Shown here: in pieces, positions 1-8,179 of the stretch
Layout: each line of letters starts with the position of its first letter
Position numbering within the stretch: position 1 is the stretch's first letter
Origin: Talpa occidentalis
Taxonomy: Eukaryota > Chordata > Mammalia > Eulipotyphla > Talpidae
Assembly (NCBI RefSeq): GCF_014898055.3
Contig: NW_023601104.1
Span: 85,171,106 to 85,235,105, forward strand
Direction of reading: 5' to 3'
DNA length: 64,000 nt
Notes under the pieces: generated by a model
Database searches by the model: none
What the model was told of the DNA's origin: nothing
The model's input: the letters and a program-made list of their open reading frames with translations, nothing else
Program-made: the position numbers and the translations under genes

Positions 1-1664
1 GGTCATAGTTCTAGAAAATCCAATTGATAAAAATAAATAAATAAATGAAATTATTAGGGGTTCACTAATACTGATTGGAAAAAAAAGTAATTCCTAAAAT
101 CCATTTCTATCTATAAAAATTCTCTTATTCCTACAGAAAATGTCAGCTTTGTTTAACTCTGAAGCAAATGCCAGGATGAACTTAGATTAATTTTATTTAA
201 AGGAGTATGAACATAAAGTGACAACTAAATTTAGTAAGAGCACATCTTCTCTACGTAAAAAAAAATATTTTGTATTTGCTTTAATGTAAGGGGTATCTCA
301 TTAAGACTTTAGAAATGAGATGATGACAGTATCTGCAAATATGTCAAAGATAAAAATGAGCTTTATGTATTTTCATTTGGACATCAGTGAGAAAGTTTCT
401 GATTTTTCAGAAGTGACTTCATTGCAGATGGCAATAGTGGCAGCCCTCAACTATATTAACCAGTTTCATTGAAACAACTTAATTTTGAAAAATCAAAGTA
501 TATTATTCATAACCCATAACTTTGGCAAAACTGATATTTTACAAAGACTAACTCCCAAAATGTTTTCCTTTTGAGTCTTCAGGGCAGAGATCTCTGAGCT
601 CTTGCTTCACAAATTCTTATCTATTTTTTCCAGATTCTTGTCAATTTATTTTTTATTCAAAGTTGTCTATCTGCATACTCTGCCTGATCCTTAATGGACT
701 CTCTCTTTCTCTGTATGTTCAACTCTCAAATTTTCTCCTCAATCTCACACACACAAACACACACACACACACACAGACACTTCAGACATTCATCAGTGAT
801 ATAATAAGTACATTTAAAATGCAGATGGAAATGGTGATCAAATTGGGCAATTTTCAACTCAGAAATGGTGTGTTTGGAAAATGAAACAAATGCATCTTTG
901 AACTTTGATTTTCTTTTTGTTACTTTTCAACCTCCCTTTGGCAAAATCTTCATGTTAGAGCACTCAAAGTGTATTTCTATAATTCTTACGTATGAAGAAT
1001 TTGGCTAACACATACTGCTATTCATTTCATCTTAAATATTTGACATAATAAAAGGCTAATATTATATTGCTCTCAGCAAAATTGATTTACATGTTAATTT
1101 GCAAGAATAACACCCAATGTTGAGTTCCTTTTGAAAGGTTTCCCTACAAAAGTCTTTTCTATCCTCTTCATAATAATCATCATTTTTATCTTCATCATCA
1201 TCCTTTTATATGTAGTGGAATTCATGTCATGGCACTTTCTAGCAGTAAATTAAATAATTTGCTTTTCAATATACATATCTTCTCTTGCAGTCATTTATGT
1301 CTATTCTTGGAAATTTAGTAACCAAATATTTAACACATTGGCATTTTAAGTCTAACTCTCTGAAATTATTAAAAAAAAAGTGTTAGCTTTTATACTTTAT
1401 CAACCAATAGTCCCCTTTAAATCAGAGAAAATGTATTATAATAACAATGTTTGGAACTAGTTCTTCCAAGAAAGGCTAAGTCTTAACTGCTAAAACCTGG
1501 TGAGTCCCTGGGACTGTTAATTAACAGTTAGTCATTAACTGCACTGCATTTCCTGTGCAAAGAGCTTCATGAACCCTCTCCTGAGTAGTCCTGTGTATAA
1601 ATATCACTTGCCTTGTAACAAACACTACTTGACACCTCCATTGCCTGGGGGTTATATCTGTACT
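1..1664. other. AT-rich stretch, no gene seen
   Basis: I see no coding region or recognisable recent repeat here apart from a short CA-dinucleotide tract at about 746-775. The only open frames are short and run through low-complexity sequence, including the CA tract. Confidence 0.5.
746..775. repeat. (CA)n microsatellite
   Basis: A run of CA dinucleotides with one internal AA interruption, about 30 bp long. It could be length-variable between individuals. Confidence 0.9.
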
Positions 1665-1682
1665 AAAGAATTAAGAAAATCA

Positions 1683-1931
1683 GGGGTCTCCCTGATAGCC
1701 TAGGGGGTAAGTCTCAGTGCTATTACCACCACAGCCTGAGTTCAATGCCCTGACAGGGAGCTAACCCACATATGGCACAGCAGACCTGTCTTGTTGGGCC
1801 CACTGCTCCCAGAGCATTGTATTTCAGTTGATCCACCTGTTCTGCTCCCCACTCTGTCTCTGGTGAATCCTTTCACGCCCTGCACTTCTGACCTGTGTGC
1901 CAGTTTTTCTACATACAAATTAATCTTTATT
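1683..1931 (+). mobile_element. tRNA-derived T+ SINE, copy 1 (split by copy 2)
   Basis: The head starts GGGTCTCCCTG and the body carries the family landmark TCTGTCTCTGGTGAATCC. Its tail is cut by copy 2 and resumes at 2211-2245 with TTAATCTTTTAAAAA. A 14-bp target duplication, AAAGAATTAAGAAA, lies at 1665-1678 and again at 2246-2259, so the original insertion ran from 1679 to 2245. This is a diverged, older member. Confidence 0.85.
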
Positions 1932-2210
1932 TAGTTTTGTTTTTAAATTAATTAATTATATTTATTTATAGACGAACCGGAGTACAGGCCAGATGCACGG
2001 GAGGGTGAGAGGATTCACCAGAGACAGAGCGGGGAATAGAACAGGCAGACCAAGTGAAGTGCATTGCTGAGGGGAGCACAGGGGAGACAGGAGAGTTCTG
2101 CCCACCATGTGGGTTGCTCCGAGGCTGGGCGGGGATCGAACAGGCACTGTAGAGGCTGTGGACAGCTTCACAGCACTGCGTTCAACTGCCTGCACCACCA
2201 GGGAGGCCCC
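1929..2210 (-). mobile_element. tRNA-derived T+ SINE, copy 2, nested in copy 1
   Basis: Reverse-oriented SINE ending at 2210 with the complement of the GGGGCCTCCC head. It is flanked by a 19-bp duplication with one difference (1910-1928 and 2211-2229) that belongs to the tail of copy 1. This proves it inserted after copy 1. The complement of its B box, GGGGATCGAAC, is visible near 2130-2140. Confidence 0.88.
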
Positions 2211-2259
2211 TACACACAAATTAATCTTTTAAAAATGTATAAGTAAAAGAATTAAGAAA

Positions 2260-2520
2260 GGGAGCTTCCCTGGTGACACAAGGGGTTAAGCATCAGCCCT
2301 ATGAAGCAATCTGCAGCTACTGCAGCATGAATTCAATTCCAGGCCAGGGAGATGAACCACATGTCACAGCAAACCTTTCCTGTCTTGCCCATGGCCCCTC
2401 AGCAGTGTATTTCAGTAGATCTGCCTGTTCTGCTCCCCGCTCTGTGTCTGGTGAATCCTCTTACCTCCCACACCTCTGGTCACACCCCAGCTCTTGTATG
2501 AATAAATAAACACATCTTAA
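2260..2520 (+). mobile_element. tRNA-derived T+ SINE, copy 3
   Basis: Starts directly after the target duplication of copy 1 with GGGAGCTTCCCTGGTG. Body landmarks (CAGCAGTGTATTTCAGTAGA, CTGTGTCTGGTGAATCC) are intact and the tail AATAAATAAACACATCTTAAA runs into a CAAA repeat. Its A-rich tail was the likely seed of that repeat. Confidence 0.88.
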
Positions 2521-2569
2521 ACAAAAACAAACAAACAAACAAACAAACAAACAAACAAACAAACAAACA
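2521..2569. repeat. (CAAA)n microsatellite
   Basis: About twelve CAAA units expanded from the A-rich tail of the preceding SINE. Confidence 0.9.
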
Positions 2570-2789
2570 TATCTTTTAAGAAAATTGAAGGTAAAACTTT
2601 ACACATTCACATCGCAAGTGTAAATTGAAGCAGATTTTCAGAAGCACTACAAAGAAGCCCTCCAGTGATCAGATGCTTTGCTGATGCTTATCATGATGCT
2701 CCCATTCCACACTGACCTTTCCTGATCTGAGCTGTAGCTGCCTTTATGAAAAGGTCAGATCTCACTCCTGTTTTGGATTCAATTATACA

Positions 2790-3175
2790 TTGCTAGAAAC
2801 ATAAAGACTAACAGTGGTGATGGTCGATTTTATGTGTCAATTTGCCTGGATTCAGGTGTGTCAGTGGAAGTGTTTCTGAAAGATATTAGCATATGACTCA
2901 GCAGAATGAGTAAAGAGGTTGCCTTCACCTGTAGGAGTGTAGAGGGTCTGAATACAACAAAAAGGTGAAGAAATGGTGAAAGTGTTTTCTCTTCTTCATG
3001 GTGCTTCAGACTCTGGAACTTACATCACAAGTTCCCATGGCCCTCTGGTCTCCAGACTCCAGCAGGAATTATACAAGAGCGTTTCTACAAGTCTCCCTCC
3101 AACTTGCAGGTGACAGCTTGTGGGACTTCTCAACCTCCATAGTTATTTAAGTCAATTCTTACAATAATCACTACA
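2790..3175 (+). repeat. ancient mammalian interspersed repeat, family not fixed
   Basis: The stretch from TTTTATGTGTCAATTTGCC to GGGACTTCTCAACCTCCAT reads like a medium-reiterated repeat I know from other mammals. The phrases around 'gactgagtaaagcagattgcc' and 'gacttctcagcctccataa' have clear diverged counterparts here. I cannot assign the family name with confidence. Confidence 0.5.
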
Positions 3176-3507
3176 TGTATATGAATATATGGTATGATAT
3201 ATATATAGTTTTAATGAAGCATATACATTAGGCATTAAAAGATAATTTCCCTGGGTTTTTATAGAAGGGTAGATTATCAACTTACTGATGTTTCCCAAGT
3301 AGATTCATGGTGAGTTATCTAAATATATGTGGTTACCTATTTTCATATTGAATTCCAATGAAGGGATAGCTCTGAAAAACACTCAGTTCTCACCTTTGTC
3401 AAAAATGGGGTGAAGAAGGGCAAAACAAAGGAAAAAGAGAAAGTGTAAAACTTTATTTTGCCATATTCAGAAGCAAATGCAGACGAACACCCATAAAAGT
3501 ATGCCAA

Positions 3508-3547
3508 CAGTTCTCAGCACAAGCTATATATCAGATTCACCTGGGAA

Positions 3548-3583
<36 letters not shown>

Positions 3584-3711
3584 CATGCATCCCTAGGCAC
3601 CAATTGTGAAATTTCAACTTTTGGAGTTTGAGGTGAAGCACTGGATTATTAATTTCAGCATTTTCTGAATGATTCTGAAATAGATCCATAGGTGACACCT
3701 GGCTTAGAAGT
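3508..3711. mobile_element. MER5-like hAT-Charlie DNA transposon remnant
   Basis: Non-autonomous element with its internal landmarks: CAGATTCACCTGGGAACTC, then a CCCTAGGCACC region, and a partly complementary end GTGACACCTGGCTTAG. It is interrupted by a 29-T tract at 3551-3579, where the family normally has a short A/T run. No coding capacity is expected. Confidence 0.6.
3551..3579. repeat. poly-T tract (29 T)
   Basis: Uninterrupted homopolymer inside the MER5-like element. Its length in the assembly may be unreliable. Confidence 0.9.
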
Positions 3712-4240
3712 GAAGAATAGAGAGTTGAAACATTATATTGATAAATGCAGTTGTCATGACTATGGAGTTTAGGGAAGCGTTTTTATAATTGTGAATTTTT
3801 TTTATAACTGTACAAAAATTGACATAAAGTTTCCAGTAAAGTAAAGATATCATTTTAAAATGTGGCATTATGCCAGGAGGGATACTAACAGGAAGGGAGA
3901 GAAAAAGTCAGAGACTGAAAGATCAGTGAATCCTTGATAGTTCGTGCTTCCTCTTGTTTAGGCTCTAGTGTCTAGTAAGTCAATAAAACACTAATATTGA
4001 TCTTGCTGTGAAGATATTTGTAGACACAATGAATGCTCATAATCAATTGACTTCAAGTAAAGGAGATTATCGTAGGTAATCCTGGTGACATGTTCCAATC
4101 AGTTAAATGACTTCAAGAATGGAAGTGATTTTTTGCCTGAAGAGTAAATTCATCTGAGAATGATGCTACCTGAGCTTCCTTTCAGCCAAACCTATGTATT
4201 CCAGATTTGTCTAATCAGACCCCAGCACTGCATAGTCAAT
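3712..4240. other. unassigned sequence before the provirus
   Basis: No coding frame, recent repeat or RNA gene is recognisable. Ordinary AT-rich DNA. Confidence 0.4.
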
Positions 4241-4298
4241 ACTGTACAATACATCTCTTAACATATGTCTCCCGCTGGTTTTCTGGATGAATCCTGAC
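4241..4298 (+). repeat. 58-bp direct repeat, left copy
   Basis: Directly abuts the first base of the 5' LTR. It matches 7415-7472, directly after the 3' LTR, at 57 of 58 positions by my count (T versus C at the fifth base). Retroviral integrases duplicate 4-6 bp, so this is far too long for a normal target-site duplication. Confidence 0.92.
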
Positions 4299-4680
4299 TG
4301 TCCGGAGCCGTCCGGAGTATGTGCCGTGTTGCATATGCATGCCATGAGTTCGCTTTACCGTTTCGCCTTCGGAGAACCACAGGTTTTTCCTGTAAAGCAC
4401 ATGAGACTGGGAGGTACGGGGGGAGGAGCTACGAGGGTATAAGAGGAGAACGCGGGAGAGAGAGGGGAAGAAGAAAAGAGATTTAAGAGGAGAGCCACGA
4501 GAGAGGAGAGCGCGGCGAGAGGAGCAGAGAGAAAGCCAGGGAAGAAAGAAAGACAGGGAAAAGGAAAAGTGAAGGAAAAGGAAAAATAAAGAAGCAAACG
4601 CTAGCGTCAAGTTGTCAAACCCCTCATTTCAATCCTCAGCCCTTCTCTTTTCATGCCTCCGAATCCCGCGGGTCGGGACA
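4299..4680 (+). mobile_element. 5' LTR of the class II provirus
   Basis: A 382-bp LTR with TG...CA ends (TGTCCGGAGCCG to GGGTCGGGACA). A TATA-like box TATAAG lies at 4438-4443 and a polyadenylation signal AATAAA at 4585-4590, giving U3, a GA-rich R of about 150 bp, and U5. It is complete and could still act as a promoter pointing rightward. Identity at both ends to the interrupted 3' LTR confirms the boundaries. Confidence 0.92.
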
Positions 4681-4682
4681 GG

Positions 4683-4700
4683 TGGCGCCCAGCGCGGGGC
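4683..4700 (+). other. retroviral primer binding site, tRNA-Lys-like
   Basis: TGGCGCCCAGCGCGGGGC, two bases after the LTR. The first eight bases fit the 3' end of Lys-accepting tRNAs and the whole is close to the Lys-1,2 type site of betaretroviruses, with two differences from the form I know. Confidence 0.8.
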
Positions 4701-4783
4701 ACGAAAAAGAACGAAGGAACCGCTGAAGGACCAGCTGTGGTGAGCCGGCAAGTAAAGTAAAGTAAGGTAAGGAAGCTGGGATC

Positions 4784-5200
4784 ATGGGCAATTCAATGTC
4801 CAAGGGACGGTTAGTTATTTCCCTGGAAGCTCTCCTAAAATAGTTTGGGGTTCCTCTTAGTAAGAAAAATTCTTAAAAGATTTGTAGAGACCCTTAGTAT
4901 CACTAGTAAGTGGTTTCTAGAGCAGTATCAGGTCGCTAGTGCCATTTGGAATAAGGCAAGATGGAGGAGAAGCCGACATTCAATTAACAAAGGTCATTCA
5001 AGTGTCGACAGAACCATATGCGGAGTTCCTAGCAAAATTGATGACTGCAGCTGGCCGATTTCTAGGTAACACTGAGGCTTCCCTACCGATAGTTAAACAG
5101 TTTGCATTTTGAAAATGCTAATAAGTGGTGGTAGGAGGCTATCAGACCCTGGAAAGCTCGGGCTAGTTTGTATGGTTATGTGAGACTTTGTTAGGATATT
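4784..5200 (+). pseudogene. gag remnant (matrix start fused to capsid C-terminal part)
   Basis: An ATG at 4784 with a myristoylation-type MGNS start begins a matrix-like reading that stops at a TAG at 4841. The sequence continues in another frame. From about 5000 to 5120 it reads as the major homology region and C-terminal half of capsid (short match EPYAEFLAK), ending with a stop near 5113 and drifting frame after it. The middle of gag is missing. Stops and frameshifts make it non-functional. The family call is by pattern, not by search. Confidence 0.7.
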
Positions 5201-5214
5201 TGTCTATGTAATAA

Positions 5215-6081
5215 TTGTTCATGTCTGGACTGGTGCCCTTTTGCCCTGGTGGGCCAGGGTGAGGTGAAGTTATATAATGGCACTTATTTTGCAAACAGTA
5301 CCTTTGAACAATCCATTGGTGTCCAGAATAATGGGTCGGAGACTTTGTCTACTGCTGTCTGTCTGTCACCTCCCTTCTTTCTTGTCCTTTCCAATAATGT
5401 AGGAGATGCCACAGTGTTGAGCTGTTCAGCGGAGACCTGCCCCCTCTCTGCCTCCTGGGCCCGGAGTGCAGAGAGAGCAGTGATCGTTCGTCTACCTCCT
5501 ATTTTAGTCATGCCCGTGGATGTTTCTGCACACCTTTCCCCTGTTCTACCTAGGAGGAGACGTGATTTTAGCATCACTGCAGCTATTGTCGCCGTTTCAA
5601 TAGCAGTGGCCGCGGCTGCTGCCGTCGTTGCTGTCACTCAAGCTGCTGTAAATACGGACAATGTGCTGCCGGTGTTGCTTCTGCATTGTCAACACAGTAA
5701 TATATGAATGGACATTTGCGGAATGGACTTTTTGTGCTTGGTCAGCAGACACCTCTAATGTAAAAAGGGATAGACACAATTTTGTTAATTGTTCACATAC
5801 CTTGTAACCCTCTGTACAGTTTTATTTGTGTTACCCCTGTTACAGGTGAGGGTCTCATTGCCTGGTTTAGAGGACTCCTCTCAGAGTTGTAAGCTTGGGG
5901 CAGGGTGGTAGCCTTAGCTCTTGGCTTTTTGTGCATTCAGCTTGTGGTTTCTCCGTCGGCTACGGAAGTAAAACAAAGAACTATTGTGCTATTACGATCA
6001 GGCAAGTACTTGGCACCATGGTACTTGACCAGGACTCCCCAGTGGCACCTGGATGGGTCACCTTAGTCTTAGAGAACCTGT
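5215..6081 (+). pseudogene. env remnant spanning the SU/TM junction
   Basis: An open frame of 152 codons at 5249-5707 includes an N-glycosylation sequon (NGT), a Cys pair (CSAETC) and a four-arginine furin-type site at 5552-5563. An Ala/Val-rich hydrophobic stretch typical of a fusion peptide follows. The frame stops at 5705-5707 and the rest of TM is only traceable in pieces to the stop near 6080. The N-terminal part of SU is missing because gag is joined straight to env at about 5200-5215. I see no complete TM ectodomain or membrane anchor, so function is unlikely. Confidence 0.7.
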
Positions 6082-6218
6082 GAGCCAAAGACGGGTAAGG
6101 GCGTAGCCCGGCCAGACCAACCTAAGACAGTGGTCCGGACCAAGTGCTCCAGATTAGCAATGATGGGTAAGGCTGGTTATGGGACGTGCCAACCTAAGAC
6201 AGGCCAGGTGTCTCATTT

Positions 6219-6237
6219 AAAAGAAAAAATGGGGAGA
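6219..6237 (+). other. polypurine tract
   Basis: AAAAGAAAAAATGGGGAGA, directly before the TG of the 3' LTR; the plus-strand priming site for reverse transcription. One T interrupts the purines. Confidence 0.85.
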
Positions 6238-6308
6238 TGTCCGGAGCCGTCCGGAGTATGTGCTGTGTTGCATATGCGTGCCATGAGTTCGCTTTACCGT
6301 TTCGCCTT
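6238..6308 (+). mobile_element. 3' LTR, left fragment
   Basis: Matches 4299-4369 with two differences by eye, then breaks off into CENPE sequence. The break sits in a GCCTT shared by both LTRs. The CENPE reading on the minus strand continues as K-G-E into LTR bases, so the joint has several bases of microhomology. Confidence 0.92.
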
Positions 6309-7051
6309 TCTCTCTGCTTTCCAAAATCATCCTGAAAATGGTATGGGAACAACTGCTTCTTTGATTCATTTTTGTAATTCCATAATGTCTGTTTTTTTCT
6401 CCCTTTGTGATCCACTTCAAAGCCATTTCTGATGTGTAAACCACTTCTTCTGTGAGATCTGACACGTATACATTCCTATTGAAGTCTTCCCGAATTATTC
6501 AACGCTTCATTTTTTGCGTGTCACAGAGGACGTCTATGATGGTCTCATTGTAGATGTCCATGTAAGACACACGTAAGAGAAATTCCCTATCAGGAAACTT
6601 CTTAATTTTTTGGAAAATGTCATGAATCGCCCTGGGTATTACACCCAAATATTCTTTTGACCCCATCATAGTGTAAGTTTTTCCTGAAGCAGTCTGCCCA
6701 CAGGCAAAGATAGTACCATTGTAGCCTTGGATAGCAGAGTCTATGATCGGTACTGCTATTTCTTCATACACGTTTTTAGTAGTTTCATTACTATGAAAGA
6801 CACGATCAAAATTAAAGGATTTACTCCCATCAACTTGATAAATAGCATTATTGTCAGTTTTCCAGTAAACTTGGGTCTCTTCTCCAAGGGCTTCTTCTCT
6901 GCTGTTGAGCGGCCGCACCTGCACGCACACAGCCACGGCCCCCTCCTCCGCCATCCCGCCGGCGTCGGCCCGCACCCAGCTGCTTCGGGAGCTGGGCAGC
7001 ACAACCTAAGATTAAATTTCCGAAGCCGCGTCCCAGCCCCCAGCAAGTCTT
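6309..7051 (-). pseudogene. CENPE: CENPE retrocopy, block 1: 5' leader plus kinesin motor domain (partial)
   Basis: CENP-E is the plus-end-directed kinesin-7 that carries chromosomes to the metaphase plate. The minus strand holds about 95 bp of leader and then an ATG (complement of 6952-6954) starting [20 protein letters not shown], the CENP-E N terminus. About 215 codons of the motor follow without introns. The P-loop GQTASGKT is at 6676-6699 and the switch I motif at 6343-6366, where it reads NQRSSCSH instead of the kinesin NxxSSRSH. A TGA at 6499-6501 replaces a Leu codon after the QKMK segment. Y-to-C before the P-loop and R-to-C in switch I also mark decay. The motor is cut off after residues ESREKG, where the LTR takes over. 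It derives from spliced mRNA; it is not the parent gene. Confidence 0.95.
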
Positions 7052-7167
7052 CACTCTATCTGGGCTCTCTGGCGTTTGTTCTGCTCCTTCTCGGCTTCTC
7101 TTTTGGCGTCTGCTTCGGCTTCTACTGCTGCTTGCTCTGCTTTGGCTTCTTTAGCTTCACGCAGTGA
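7052..7167 (-). other. unassigned segment between the CENPE blocks
   Basis: On the minus strand this continues the frame of block 2 for about 30 codons as an Ala/Glu/Lys/Arg-rich stretch (AEQAAVEAEADAKREAEKE), then stops at a TGA shortly before the leader of block 1. It does not match the CENP-E residues that should follow block 2, as far as I know that protein. It could be a lineage-specific CENPE exon, part of a second captured transcript, or a further CENPE leader exon. Confidence 0.5.
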
Positions 7168-7368
7168 GGCTTCCAGCTCCTGAATCCTCTCTGAGGTGGG
7201 CTGTGGAGCTCTGGCTATAACATGATTCTTATCATCTTGGGGAGCAGGGTTGACAAGGGCAACAGATGTCTGGGGGATTTTCAAAGTTTTGTAGTTTTTA
7301 AACAGTTTTTCATTTATCTCTTTCATTGATTTCAGTTTCTCTTGTGTTTCCAGGTCCTCTTGATCTTT
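7168..7368 (-). pseudogene. CENPE: CENPE retrocopy, block 2: near-C-terminal coiled-coil segment
   Basis: The minus strand reads LKSMKEINEKLFKNYKTLK, then a segment containing NPAPQDDKN and RIQELEASLREAKE. These correspond to the late coiled-coil/tail part of CENP-E, roughly 2,400 residues downstream of the motor in the full-length protein. It lies upstream of block 1 in the sense direction, so the order is inverted relative to the mRNA while orientation is kept. It starts at the LTR joint (shared CTCAG) and carries no start codon of its own. Confidence 0.9.
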
Positions 7369-7414
7369 CTCAGCCCTTCTCTTTCCATGCCTCCGAATCC
7401 CGCGGGTCGGGACA
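7369..7414 (+). mobile_element. 3' LTR, right fragment
   Basis: Matches 4635-4680 with one difference and ends GGGTCGGGACA like the 5' LTR. About 265 bp of the LTR middle (TATA box, R, polyadenylation signal) are missing and are replaced by the CENPE insert. Confidence 0.93.
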
Positions 7415-7472
7415 ACTGCACAATACATCTCTTAACATATGTCTCCCGCTGGTTTTCTGGATGAATCCTGAC
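7415..7472 (+). repeat. 58-bp direct repeat, right copy
   Basis: Second copy of 4241-4298, directly abutting the end of the 3' LTR. The sequences beyond the two copies differ, so the duplication is confined to this 58 bp. Confidence 0.92.
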
Positions 7473-8179
7473 AAACTACTTTAAGATTATCCACTGATCT
7501 CTACCTACAAAGAGTTCTGACTCATCCTAAAGGGATTTGTTTCCCAGATTCCACTCAGTAGCAGTGGCCCTCAGTGCCCAACTCACCCGCTATATGTTTC
7601 TGTTCTTGAAAGGGTGATATTTTCATGGAGTGCTGTGTGAGTGAATATATCTGGAGTTGTGCAAATCCATGGCATTGCTGAGACCTCTTTGAAGTTTGTT
7701 TTACTTAATTGTTGATAGAAAATAAAGTGACAATGTTCTTTACCTAGAAGGGGGCATCTAACCATTCCCAAGTGACCACCTTGTATCTTAATAGTGCTAC
7801 AAATAGATGATTTCCTGTAAGTAAAATAATACATGAATATATGAGATCCCTTATTACTAAGTCAGTTACTAATCCTCATGGAAGACTACCTGTGAGGGTT
7901 CAGTATTTTATCAAAGGTGACTTTCCTCTAGCTGTGCCACCTCAGAAGAGGTTCCTGAAGACCCAGGGTGACTCCACTTATGTTGTGTGTGAAGTATTCC
8001 TCAAGTGTCAGGTCATCAGGAGAATCTTTTTATTGTGGCAGCTCCTGCCTCCATGGTTGGCAATGCCACTGTTGCCACCATTGCTCGCCAGTAATTGGAT
8101 GAAATAAAGAGTGGCTGTACTGTGGATGCTCACAAATAGAGTACATAAGACCCTCTTCCCCTGTGCACTGGACTGGATA
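7473..8179. other. unassigned sequence, possibly retroviral internal DNA
   Basis: No complete reading frame. The stretch at 8185-8200 (tgacgggtaaga) resembles the tract that precedes the 3' LTR in class II elements, so part of this may be the 3' internal end of a second ERV. I cannot align it to env with confidence. Confidence 0.35.

Larger units (their letters stand above)
4299..7414 (+). mobile_element. class II (betaretrovirus/ERVK-like) provirus, deleted, with host insert in the 3' LTR
   Basis: Order: 5' LTR (4299-4680), Lys-type primer binding site, gag remnant, env remnant, polypurine tract, interrupted 3' LTR. The internal part is only about 1.56 kb, so pro and pol and most of gag and env are gone. 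Class II placement rests on the primer binding site, on a capsid-type gag tail and on the env layout (basic cleavage site then a hydrophobic Ala/Val-rich segment). The repeated 'gacgggtaag' and 'cctaagacaggcc' tracts before the 3' LTR also fit ERVK/IAP-like elements. LTR divergence in the shared ends is 3 differences in about 115 bp by eye, suggesting a fairly young insertion. It is incapable of making virus. Confidence 0.9.

Noticed and set aside
4236..4610. 124-codon minus-strand frame over the 5' LTR
   Set aside because: Antisense of the GA-rich LTR R region; low-complexity Ser/Phe/Leu translation.
6309..7051. CENPE as a functional gene or first exons
   Set aside because: The motor domain is continuous without introns, contains an in-frame TGA, changes in the nucleotide-binding motifs, and is cut off by LTR sequence.
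6727..7167. 146-codon plus-strand open frame
   Set aside because: It is the antisense shadow of the CENPE retrocopy on the minus strand.
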